Source: Verrucomicrobiota bacterium (GTDB taxonomy: Bacteria > Verrucomicrobiota > Verrucomicrobiia > Limisphaerales > UBA1100). Taken from it: a DNA stretch of 7,295 nt. The stretch spans positions 1 to 7,295 of the forward strand of contig JAPKDK010000146.1 of assembly GCA_028872645.1 (NCBI GenBank). Reading direction: 5' to 3'. How positions within the stretch are numbered: the first letter of the stretch is position 1; the number at the start of each line of letters is the position of its first letter. The notes beneath the pieces were generated by a model that was not told the origin of the DNA, ran no database searches, and saw only the letters and a program-made list of their open reading frames with translations. Made by a program: the position numbers and the translations under genes. Positions 1-6,825 of the stretch are shown piece after piece.

Positions 1-3000
1 CCAAAGCGATCACTGGTCAAGCTGGCGCCAGTCACTGTCCCATTGCGGACTGTGCCACTGCCACTTTCATCATTCGCATTGCCATTGAAGGGATAGTAGG
101 CCACCAAGCCCGTGCTAGGAGCCGCAGAGCCACTGCTGGGGCCGAGTGGATCAACCGACCCCAACTGACCGGCGATGGTAGTGATGGATGAGTTCACATC
201 GACCGTGGTGCCGAAGGTGGAATTATAGTCCACTCGCCTAACCCGACTGCCATTGTTATCGGTGAACCACATTTTTTGGCCAGTTGAGCCCAAGACAAAA
301 TCGCCCACGTTCACCAGCTGCACATCGTTGGAGAGGGCCGTGCTATTATTATCTGCGCCGCCTAGCGAGCTATTGGTGTCAATGTACTGAGTGCCGCCGC
401 CAAGGATGGTCTTGATATAGCCTTTGGATACATCCGGAGTATTGTCAAATGAAGTATCATAAGAAATTGCGTCCCATTCGCCCACCGCCGCCGCGTGGTA
501 GGTCTGGTAGACCGTTTCGCCGTCATTAGCGAAAATGGAGGCGGCCAGATAATCACCAAACGCCTCGCCCATCGCGCCCATTTCACCCCCACCCCAGTTG
601 TTGTTTTGATCATACTGCACAGAATGGCCGTACTCATGGGCCACAATATCGCCATCCTCACCGTCGTCCACACCGCCAGTGCCAAAGTGCAGAGAATTAT
701 TAGCGGAAGAGAAAAAAGATTGGTCCGCCGTATTCCACTGTGAACAGGATCGAGTGGCATTGGCATCACGAATGCCGTTGGGGGGGGCATTTCCACTGGA
801 AAATCCCAGTGACACAAAGTAGTTCGCAATACGGTCGATGGTGTAATAGATGGTCGGCTGCTCGAACTGCAGATTGTTGCGACTGTATTTATAGACGCGC
901 GTGGCCTCATTAGCATCGTTATCAGGCAGCGATGGGCTGCTCAGCAGCACCATGTCGGCATAGGTGCCGATAATGTTTCCCGTGCCATTAGCCAACCTGG
1001 GCAGGGTCACATTGGTCATTAAGCTGTCCAACTCCGTACTGTTGTTGTCAGCCGCGCCGGAGTTGAAGCCACCAATCGGATTATCCACTAAAGTGCCATT
1101 CACATCGCCACCCTTCATCTGGTATGGGTTTGGCTTGAATACATAACCGCTTCCCGTAGCGAAGCAAATGCGGTTTTCCTGCAGGAGCACCCGGCCCGAC
1201 TCTGCATCGACCACGGTGTGAAAGTCACCCAGTGGTTTGAGGGCACAAATAGTCACCTCCCAAGCGAGCTTTGCGCTGCCATGTTCATTCGGCCACCAAA
1301 CCAGTTTGCCGGAGCCGGGCATGCGGGGACGTGTGATGCCGCCTTTACGATAGGCTGCACCCTTGGCCGCAGTTATAGAAATCTTGGGGCGAGCCGTGGG
1401 GTCGACATCCAGTTCGGAGAAATATTTGGTGTGTAGGGTGTCCACCGCACCGTCGGTGCCCTGATGCACTGAAACATGCGCCCCATAAATCGGAACACCG
1501 TGGAGGGTCTGCTGGAATCGCGTGTGGCCGGTGCCCAAGCCATGCTTCACCTGCAGGGTTTGCAGGTCGGAAGTATCCGCCTTCATTTTCAACTGCTCGG
1601 CCATGGCGCCGAGGAATGCGCGGGCGGACTTCTCTGGCTCCGCCGAGTTACCCGGAAAATCAAGGAACCAATAGCTGGCCCGACCCACCTCAATCATTGG
1701 GTGAGCTTTTCCTTTGCCCACAGTTATTTGAGGATAATGCTGCGCGCGAGTGATCACACCATTGAGCCCGGCCACAATAGGGTATGTCACCTCACCCTTA
1801 ATGACATCAGTTCGCTGTTCTTCATTGCCGCCACCGGGTTGCTGCGGGGCGGTACCGCCTCCCGGAGGACGGAGAACACTGCCTCCATCGCCACTTCCAT
1901 CGGATCCCCCGCCTGCGGCAGCCACCTTCACTTTTGTTTTCTTCACCGGTTGTTGATGCACTTTCCACTTGGGTAGCTTACTGCCATTAGTATCCGGGGC
2001 TGTGTTCCACGATTCAAAATAAACCACCGAGCCAGTGGCCAAGCCATGCTCCGGACCGCCTATCCAATTGATGAGACCGGTACCTAGATCGATCAGCACC
2101 GGGCCGGAATCAGGGCCAGTCACATCATTGTATTGTTGCACCGGCGCATGAGAAAGCAAGGCGCCCATGACGCCCTGTGGTGAACCCGGAGTGTAGGTGC
2201 CATCCAGTACGTGACTGGAATCAGCATGCTCCACTGGGCCAGTGTTCAACTCAGGCGTACGGGTGGCGGAGTAAGTGAATGGCGTACCATCATCCCCTGT
2301 GCTCTCTGTATTATCGTATTCAGGCACGAGGGTCCATGTTGTCGCGCTGGGTAGGTTGATGTAAGGAACCTGCTCAGGAGGTGTGCTGGCCATGGTTCCC
2401 GAACCCCAGTATTGGTCACCATAAATCAGGCTATTGTCCGTATCAGCAATCCACCCCAAAGCTGCGTCCAGGCTGGCGGGGACGTAGTTAGTGTATAAGG
2501 GACTGTAGATACCCACCGCAGCCCCATTGCCCCAGTGCTTGGTCCATTGGGGGTTTGGGGGGGTGCTCTTCGAATCGGGATTATAAACCGGCCGAACCGG
2601 TGCCTGCACCTGCACCCATGCCGGCCCGCCGGGGCCGCCTGTTTGCGCCAATATGGCATCGCCCCCAGTCATGGACCGATTCCGCGCCAAGGTGACATCT
2701 CCCGTACGCACCTCGAGCGGAATGTGGCATTGAGAAAAAATGGTGTTGGTTAGCTCCACCGTACGGGTGATGGAAAGCTCAAGATTTTGAAGCTTTTCTG
2801 CTGCATCCGCACCCGTTTGTGCCTGCAACAGTCCGTCGGTATAAACAAACAGAACATCAATGTATTCCGTGTCGCCGCCGCGCATGTGTTCCAAAATTCC
2901 GGGTGAAGTGGGGCCAACGGTTTGCCGGGCTGAACCGCCCCGACCCCAAAGGCCAAAGCTTTGATTGGAGGGATTGATGGCCGCCAACAAAGGCTTATTG

Positions 3001-4031
3001 AAGCCCATGGAGTTGAGCAAGTTATGGGAGCCGGTATTCACCGGCTCAGTCGACGGGCCTTTCCGGGTTGGCGTGGGGATCGATATGCCGGTTTTCGGGG
3101 TCCGTTTTAGCTCCGTCTTTTTGAATTGTTTCTTTAATTCAGCAAACGACCGACAATCCCGACAAGTAGCACCCGCGCGATGAGCATGGCCGCTGGGATC
3201 AAGCAGTGCCTGCGCTTCTGAACCGCGCACCAACCGCTCCAACGCCTTTGCCTCGGGCGAGTCCTGACGTGCCACCTGTGTGGCGGGTAACCCCGGTTTC
3301 TTTGCAGCAGTTTTTACCGGTTGTTTTGCCTGCTCCAGTTCAATGACACCGCCGCAGCCGGGAATTTTCGATTGATCCACCTCCACAATGACATGTTTGC
3401 CATCAATCTCATGCGAAATTAAATACTGCGTGCCGAAGGTATCCACCACCACGCCCATCAGTTTCCCGGGCTGGACGGTTTTCCGGCATACCATCATCAG
3501 TGTATCCGGATCATTATCCAGCCGACCCACCGAGGTTTCCGCGCCGCCATTGATGAATCGGCGCACCACCACTTCGGTGGTCACCTGCAGGTCATCAAAA
3601 AGATTCAGTCGAATTTTTCCGCCCAACGTATTCAATCGCTCCAAGGCATCGGGCGAAAGTTTTACCCAACGATGTCGCTTGGCTAAGTTGGATTCAACAA
3701 ACGTTGCAGGCCGTTCACTCTCCGGCACATCCACAAACAACTCCGGCCCGTTCTTCCTAAGATCATATTGCCAGTAGCCCACCAAACTTAAAATCACGAT
3801 CACCATCGACACTAAGCCCGCCACCAACGCGCGCTTATTTGCCACCGCCAAGCCTTCAACGGGTTCATCGTTATCACGCAGGGCATACTCCTCATTTTCC
3901 CAACGACGACAAATCTCCATCGCCTCATCCTTTTCCGTAGTGCCGGTACTGCGCTGCATCCGCCGCCCAGCCGCAGTCGCGTAACAGCAAACCCAGTTAT
4001 CACTTTTCAGTCGCTTACGTAAACTAGCCAT
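1..4031 (-). CDS. Giant membrane-anchored M36/M4-like zinc metallopeptidase, multidomain (C-terminus outside window)
   Basis: One stop-free frame of 1343 codons runs from ATG at 4031 off the left edge. Residues 1-57 resemble the N-terminal arm-binding segment of tyrosine recombinases (W13, G22RR, QRSTGT 26-31, A37, W44E). Residues 68-88 are a hydrophobic anchor preceded by KR, so residues 1-67 should be cytoplasmic and the rest outside. H282AH284 and C290RDC293 form a small possible metal motif. Residues 389-450 (IDVLFVYTDG at 391-400) resemble the start of a reprolysin-like zincin, but no HExxH follows before 700. A Gly/Pro-rich linker spans about 700-735. The FTP propeptide motif is at 836-860 (RFQQTLHGVPIYG) and PepSY at about 905-945 (LAWEV at 922-926). 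The zinc core has H1132EYGH1136 and, 20 residues later, E1156 in GEAFGD; these would be the zinc ligands and E1133 the catalytic base. NHL-like sequence (W1255FTDNNGSRVRRVD) and a LamG-like start (L1309VAYYPFNGNANDESG) follow. Known for the family: FTP/PepSY keep the secreted protease latent. Inference: a surface protein-degrading enzyme, possibly inactive (see findings). No Shine-Dalgarno is visible before the ATG. Confidence 0.88.
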   Translation of the reverse strand, partial: MASLRKRLKSDNWVCCYATAAGRRMQRSTGTTEKDEAMEICRRWENEEYALRDNDEPVEGLAVANKRALVAGLVSMVIVILSLVGYWQYDLRKNGPELFVDVPESERPATFVESNLAKRHRWVKLSPDALERLNTLGGKIRLNLFDDLQVTTEVVVRRFINGGAETSVGRLDNDPDTLMMVCRKTVQPGKLMGVVVDTFGTQYLISHEIDGKHVIVEVDQSKIPGCGGVIELEQAKQPVKTAAKKPGLPATQVARQDSPEAKALERLVRGSEAQALLDPSGHAHRAGATCRDCRSFAELKKQFKKTELKRTPKTGISIPTPTRKGPSTEPVNTGSHNLLNSMGFNKPLLAAINPSNQSFGLWGRGGSARQTVGPTSPGILEHMRGGDTEYIDVLFVYTDGLLQAQTGADAAEKLQNLELSITRTVELTNTIFSQCHIPLEVRTGDVTLARNRSMTGGDAILAQTGGPGGPAWVQVQAPVRPVYNPDSKSTPPNPQWTKHWGNGAAVGIYSPLYTNYVPASLDAALGWIADTDNSLIYGDQYWGSGTMASTPPEQVPYINLPSATTWTLVPEYDNTESTGDDGTPFTYSATRTPELNTGPVEHADSSHVLDGTYTPGSPQGVMGALLSHAPVQQYNDVTGPDSGPVLIDLGTGLINWIGGPEHGLATGSVVYFESWNTAPDTNGSKLPKWKVHQQPVKKTKVKVAAAGGGSDGSGDGGSVLRPPGGGTAPQQPGGGNEEQRTDVIKGEVTYPIVAGLNGVITRAQHYPQITVGKGKAHPMIEVGRASYWFLDFPGNSAEPEKSARAFLGAMAEQLKMKADTSDLQTLQVKHGLGTGHTRFQQTLHGVPIYGAHVSVHQGTDGAVDTLHTKYFSELDVDPTARPKISITAAKGAAYRKGGITRPRMPGSGKLVWWPNEHGSAKLAWEVTICALKPLGDFHTVVDAESGRVLLQENRICFATGSGYVFKPNPYQMKGGDVNGTLVDNPIGGFNSGAADNNSTELDSLMTNVTLPRLANGTGNIIGTYADMVLLSSPSLPDNDANEATRVYKYSRNNLQFEQPTIYYTIDRIANYFVSLGFSSGNAPPNGIRDANATRSCSQWNTADQSFFSSANNSLHFGTGGVDDGEDGDIVAHEYGHSVQYDQNNNWGGGEMGAMGEAFGDYLAASIFANDGETVYQTYHAAAVGEWDAISYDTSFDNTPDVSKGYIKTILGGGTQYIDTNSSLGGADNNSTALSNDVQLVNVGDFVLGSTGQKMWFTDNNGSRVRRVDYNSTFGTTVDVNSSITTIAGQLGSVDPLGPSSGSAAPSTGLVAYYPFNGNANDESGSGTVRNGTVTGASLTSDRF

Positions 4032-4036
4032 AATTT

Positions 4037-4139
4037 GGTAACAACTCTGTTTTTGGTTAAAAATTGCAGGTAACAACGTCCCGCTCACAATTCATTACCA
4101 CAAGAACTGGAATTACGCAAATGATTTTTTGGTAACAAC
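4037..4139. repeat. Three direct copies of GGTAACAAC (iteron-like operator or arm-type sites)
   Basis: The identical 9-mer GGTAACAAC lies at 4037-4045, 4069-4077 and 4131-4139, all in the same orientation. Start-to-start spacings are 32 and 62 bp, close to three and six helical turns, so the three sites would face the same side of the DNA. The first copy ends 5 bp upstream of the peptidase ATG (on the minus strand it reads GTTGTTACC). This arrangement suits an operator for cooperative protein binding, most naturally controlling the peptidase gene. Short direct repeats are also typical of recombinase arm-type sites. The repeat is read directly; its function is inferred. Confidence 0.6.
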
Positions 4140-4150
4140 AGCATTTTTTT

Positions 4151-4200
4151 ATTCACATATTTTCACAGGTTTTGGCTAAAGATCGATTTATGATGTGAAT
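4151..4200. repeat. Perfect 8-bp inverted repeat ATTCACAT / ATGTGAAT
   Basis: ATTCACAT at 4151-4158 pairs exactly with ATGTGAAT at 4193-4200, leaving 34 bp between the arms. A further TTCACA lies at 4162-4167, as a direct repeat of the left arm. The right arm ends 19 bp upstream of the -35 box at 4220. It could be a two-site operator for the rightward operon, but two 8-bp matches in AT-rich DNA can also arise by chance. Confidence 0.3.
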
Positions 4201-4219
4201 CATTTTTCTTTTCAATCTC

Positions 4220-4247
4220 TTGACAGAATTGAAATCTGGATTATCTT
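4220..4247 (+). promoter_or_regulatory. Candidate sigma-70-like promoter for the MoxR operon
   Basis: A perfect -35 consensus TTGACA at 4220-4225 is followed after 16 bp by TATCTT at 4242-4247, which matches four of six -10 consensus bases. Transcription would begin near 4254, only a few bases before ATG 4261, so the message would be almost leaderless. That agrees with the lack of any Shine-Dalgarno there and argues against the upstream GTG at 4195, which would lie before the promoter. Confidence 0.5.
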
Positions 4248-4260
4248 CATTCCGGTTGCG

Positions 4261-5667
4261 ATGAATCAATCGAATCTCACTCTCCAGCAATTTTCCCGCC
4301 GTGTGAATGCAGTGATGTTTCGCCGCACCGCTCTGCGCTGGATGGGTGTGTGGCTCATGGGGCTGGGTGTGCTCGCATTGGTGGTGCGGCTCACGGCGAG
4401 TCTGCCGCCTTATTGGTGGGCTTACGGTTTGGGGTCGCTGGCCATTTTATTAGGAGTGGCGTGGCAGCGCGAATTGAAGCGCCGCCCCAATGCCGAACAA
4501 CTCCGCGCCACGTTCGATAAAGAAAACAAAGCCGGCGGTTTGGTGATGGCCGATGCGGAGGTGAACACCGAGGCGTGGGCGGAACGGCAAAACCATTTGC
4601 GGCTCCCCAATTTACGTTGGCGCGGCGGCCGGGCGTATGGTGGATTATTTCTGGCGTTAATTTTTTTGGGGATCACGCTGCTCGTCCCCACGCGCTTTGC
4701 CAAGCTGCTGGCGGAACCGCCGCTGGAGATTGGCCAAACCATCGAGCAAGCGCGCGAGCAGGTGAATGTTTTGGAAGAGGAAAATATTCTGTCCGAACAG
4801 GAAGCCGAAGTGAAGCGTTCGGAACTGGAACGACTCAAGGAGAATGCCACCGGTTTTAATCCGGCCAAAACTTGGGAAGCACTGGATCACCTCAAGCTAT
4901 CCAATCAAAATCTCGCCGAACAAGCCGCGCAAGAGGCACTGAAAAAAATGGCAGCCCTCACCGAAGCCGAGTTGCTGGGCAACGCGGTGGATGAAATGCC
5001 CAAGGATGCCGCACCCGATTCCGAGGAGAAAGCATTGAAAGAACTCGGCGCGTTATTGAATGCTTTACTCAATGAAGAAGCGTTGGAAAATCTTGCGCCG
5101 GAAATCCAAAAGGCACTCCAACAGGCCGGCCAAAAAAACCAGCCGATGGATCCCAAGCAACTCAAACAGCTACTCAAGGCGTTGCGCGAAAACAAAGACG
5201 CCCTCCAAAAGCTCGCGCAAAAACTGGCGGAACAAAATCTCATCCCGCCCGGCTTGGCCGAGCAACTCAAAGGCGCGGGCGAAATGCCCGGCGGCCAAGC
5301 CCTCAAAGAAATGCTGGCCAAAGGCGGTTTTCAACCAGAAGAGCTGCGCGAGTTTCTGGAACAAATGGGCCAAGGCAAAGGCGGCATCGACCGCGGCCCC
5401 GGTGCGGGGCCCACGCAATATGGCCAACCCACCGACGAAGCGGGCGCGGCATTTAAGGAACAAAAACTTTCGCCCAGCGTAAGCCTCAACCAAGCCCGCC
5501 TTGCGGGTGTGACCTCCAGCGCGCCGGAAATCACCGGCAACGAAGCCGTGCTCGGTCGCGATGCATTGAAAAATACCCAAGCCGGAGGCGGCAGCGCACT
5601 GACTGCACCGGTGCTCCCGCAGCATCGCAGGACGGTGGATCGCTTCTTCCAACGTGAGGAGGATTGA
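4261..5667 (+). CDS. Three-TM membrane protein with long Lys/Glu/Gln-rich helical domain, MoxR-operon partner
   Basis: I do not recognise a named family. From ATG 4261 the protein has 468 residues. Hydrophobic segments lie at about 25-43, 51-67 and 125-143; a short polar stretch of about 57 residues separates the second and third. From about 155 to 370 the chain is almost entirely amphipathic helix rich in Lys, Glu, Gln, Ala and Leu, with coiled-coil character at 157-195 and repeated LKxLLxAL-type helices at 255-325. A Gly/Pro-rich stretch follows (370-395). The end, LPQHRRTVDRFFQRE at 452-466, resembles the short conserved tail of several membrane proteins encoded beside MoxR ATPases. Inference: an inner-membrane scaffold or adaptor whose helical domain works with the downstream ATPase. 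A GTG at 4195 would add 22 residues, but ATG 4261 fits the promoter and gives an ordinary N-terminus. First gene of the apparent operon. Confidence 0.85.
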   Translation: MNQSNLTLQQFSRRVNAVMFRRTALRWMGVWLMGLGVLALVVRLTASLPPYWWAYGLGSLAILLGVAWQRELKRRPNAEQLRATFDKENKAGGLVMADAEVNTEAWAERQNHLRLPNLRWRGGRAYGGLFLALIFLGITLLVPTRFAKLLAEPPLEIGQTIEQAREQVNVLEEENILSEQEAEVKRSELERLKENATGFNPAKTWEALDHLKLSNQNLAEQAAQEALKKMAALTEAELLGNAVDEMPKDAAPDSEEKALKELGALLNALLNEEALENLAPEIQKALQQAGQKNQPMDPKQLKQLLKALRENKDALQKLAQKLAEQNLIPPGLAEQLKGAGEMPGGQALKEMLAKGGFQPEELREFLEQMGQGKGGIDRGPGAGPTQYGQPTDEAGAAFKEQKLSPSVSLNQARLAGVTSSAPEITGNEAVLGRDALKNTQAGGGSALTAPVLPQHRRTVDRFFQREED

Positions 5668-5668
5668 T

Positions 5669-5719
5669 GGTAGGGACATGCATCCGCATGTCCATGGACG
5701 CGCACAGCGCATCCCTGCC
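5669..5719. repeat. REP-like double-hairpin palindromic element
   Basis: Starting one base after the upstream stop codon, GGACATGC (5674-5681) pairs perfectly with GCATGTCC (5686-5693) around a 4-base loop. GGACGCGC (5696-5703) pairs with GCGCATCC (5707-5714) around a 3-base loop with one mismatch. As an alternative, GGTAGGGA (5669-5676) can pair with TCCCTGCC (5712-5719) with one G-T pair, closing the whole unit. Two hairpins with complementary ends match the layout of bacterial REP/BIME or small MITE elements. In the transcript it could protect the upstream message or uncouple expression of the two genes. Only one copy lies in the window. Confidence 0.6.
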
Positions 5720-5740
5720 GACCCACGGTTTTTTTGCGTG

Positions 5741-5769
5741 AATGAACTGCCTCGTGCAGTTATTGTTTT
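5741..5769 (+). terminator. Weak hairpin plus T-rich tail in the MoxR leader (attenuator-like)
   Basis: AACTGC at 5745-5750 pairs with GCAGTT at 5756-5761 around a 5-base loop. The stem can extend by AAT (5741-5743) with ATT (5762-5764) past one bulged G, and the tail reads GTTTT. The stem is short and only moderately GC-rich, and the T run is only four bases, so at most this is a partial terminator between the membrane protein gene and the ATPase gene. Confidence 0.25.
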
Positions 5770-5781
5770 CCCGCAATTCCT

Positions 5782-6825
5782 ATGAGTGAAACCACCCGCC
5801 TGCTCAAGCCGGAAGAACTGACTCCGGCCACCGAACTCACCCGGCAAGTGCTGGAACAACTGGATCGCAGCCTGCTCGGGCGCGCGAAGCTCCATCGCCT
5901 TGTGCTCATCGGCTTGCTCAGTCGCGGTCACATTTTATTGGAGGGCCTTCCCGGTTTGGGCAAAACCGCGCTAGTGCAAACCATTGGCGACGTGATGAAG
6001 CTGGATTTTAGTCGCGTGCAGTTTACGCCCGACCTCATGCCGGGCGATGTGGTGGGCACGCATATCTTGCAGGAGACGGACACGGGCAAACGCGAAATGA
6101 TTTTTGAACCCGGCCCGGTGTTCACCAATATTTTGTTAGCGGATGAAATCAACCGCGCCTCGCCCAAGACCCAAAGCGCGATGCTCGAAACGATGCAGGA
6201 ACACTCCGTCACTTTGCGCGGCCAAACGCGGCCGTTGCCCGATCCGTTCTTCGTGCTCGCCAGCCAAAACCCCATCGAAATGGAGGGCACGTATCCGCTG
6301 CCCGAAGCGCAGTTGGATCGCTTTCTTTTTCGCGTGATGTTCGATGCTGTGGATGCGTCGGTGTTGCAAAATATTATCACCAGCCGTCGCCGCGGCAATG
6401 TGCCCGCGCCGGAATGGCAATTGGACGCCGATGATCTCAAGTATCTTTTCAGCGTGATGGAACATATTTTTCTACCTAAACCGGTGGCGGCATATATTGC
6501 ACGGCTGGTTTCGGCCACCCATCCGGACCATGCCGAAGCGCCCGAGGCGGTGGCGCGCTACGTGCAATACGGCGCTTCCCCGCGCGCCGCCATCGCAATG
6601 GCCGAAGCGGCGCGGGCGCACGCATTGGTGGATGGCCGACCGACGGTGGGCTTCGAAGATGTGCACGCCATTGCGCGGCCGGTGCTGAATCATCGGTTGA
6701 TTCTAAATTACCAAGCGCGCTTTGACCGCGTTGACGTCCACGGCGTGTTGGATCAACTCTTGGAAACCCTCGACGACACCGGCCTACATTTGCCCGAGGA
6801 CGTTTCGCTGCAACCCACCGTATGA
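5782..6825 (+). CDS. moxR: MoxR-family AAA+ ATPase (AAA_3)
   Basis: A 347-residue AAA+ ATPase of normal MoxR length with every key motif. Walker A is GLPGLGKT at 55-62, and Walker B is ILLADE at 117-122 (D121, E122) in the MoxR signature DEINRA. Sensor 1 is ASQNP at 160-164, the arginine-finger region is LPEAQLDRF at 173-181 (R180), and sensor 2 is GASPRA at 264-269. A helical lid of the MoxR type follows to the C-terminus. It is soluble and cytoplasmic; family members form hexamers and use ATP to remodel or mature partner proteins, often inserting metals or assembling envelope complexes together with VWA, DUF58 or membrane partners. The symbol is given at family level; the substrate is unknown. 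ATG 5782 is the first start in frame near the spacer, with no clear Shine-Dalgarno before it. The stop overlaps the next gene by ATGA, implying translational coupling. Confidence 0.95.
   Translation: MSETTRLLKPEELTPATELTRQVLEQLDRSLLGRAKLHRLVLIGLLSRGHILLEGLPGLGKTALVQTIGDVMKLDFSRVQFTPDLMPGDVVGTHILQETDTGKREMIFEPGPVFTNILLADEINRASPKTQSAMLETMQEHSVTLRGQTRPLPDPFFVLASQNPIEMEGTYPLPEAQLDRFLFRVMFDAVDASVLQNIITSRRRGNVPAPEWQLDADDLKYLFSVMEHIFLPKPVAAYIARLVSATHPDHAEAPEAVARYVQYGASPRAAIAMAEAARAHALVDGRPTVGFEDVHAIARPVLNHRLILNYQARFDRVDVHGVLDQLLETLDDTGLHLPEDVSLQPTV

Larger units (their letters stand above)
4032..4260. other. Divergent AT-rich intergenic control region
   Basis: This 229-bp gap separates the leftward peptidase from the rightward MoxR operon. 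It is clearly more AT-rich than either gene and contains T runs at about 4125-4130 and 4144-4150. It carries three copies of a 9-bp direct repeat, an 8-bp inverted repeat and a plausible rightward promoter, each listed separately. I found no convincing leftward sigma-70 promoter and no RNA gene in it. A GTG at 4195 could extend the rightward gene into this region, but that extension has no ribosome site and would overlap the promoter. Confidence 0.7.

Noticed and set aside
362..916. 184-codon open frame on the minus strand, shifted relative to the peptidase
   Set aside because: The alternative minus frame carries HEYGH and GEAFGD with correct spacing. This one reads as Pro/Thr/Arg-rich noise.
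300..1110. Repeated peptide ADNNST at two places in the peptidase
   Set aside because: Only six residues match, the DNA codons differ and the surroundings do not align, so I take it as chance in an Asn/Ser/Thr-rich surface protein rather than a true internal repeat.
1476..1976. 166-codon open frame on the plus strand
   Set aside because: It is antisense to the FTP/linker part of the peptidase frame, whose translation shows clear domain motifs. The plus-strand product shows none.
4195..4260. 22-residue N-terminal extension of the membrane protein from GTG 4195
   Set aside because: It would start upstream of the best promoter, has no ribosome site, and the AT-rich sequence looks non-coding. 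ATG 4261 is preferred, though not proven.
5170..5931. 253-codon open frame on the minus strand across the membrane protein and moxR genes
   Set aside because: It lies opposite two well-supported genes, its translation is rich in Arg, Gly and Ala without domain motifs, and it spans the hairpin element. It is a by-product of codon bias on the other strand.
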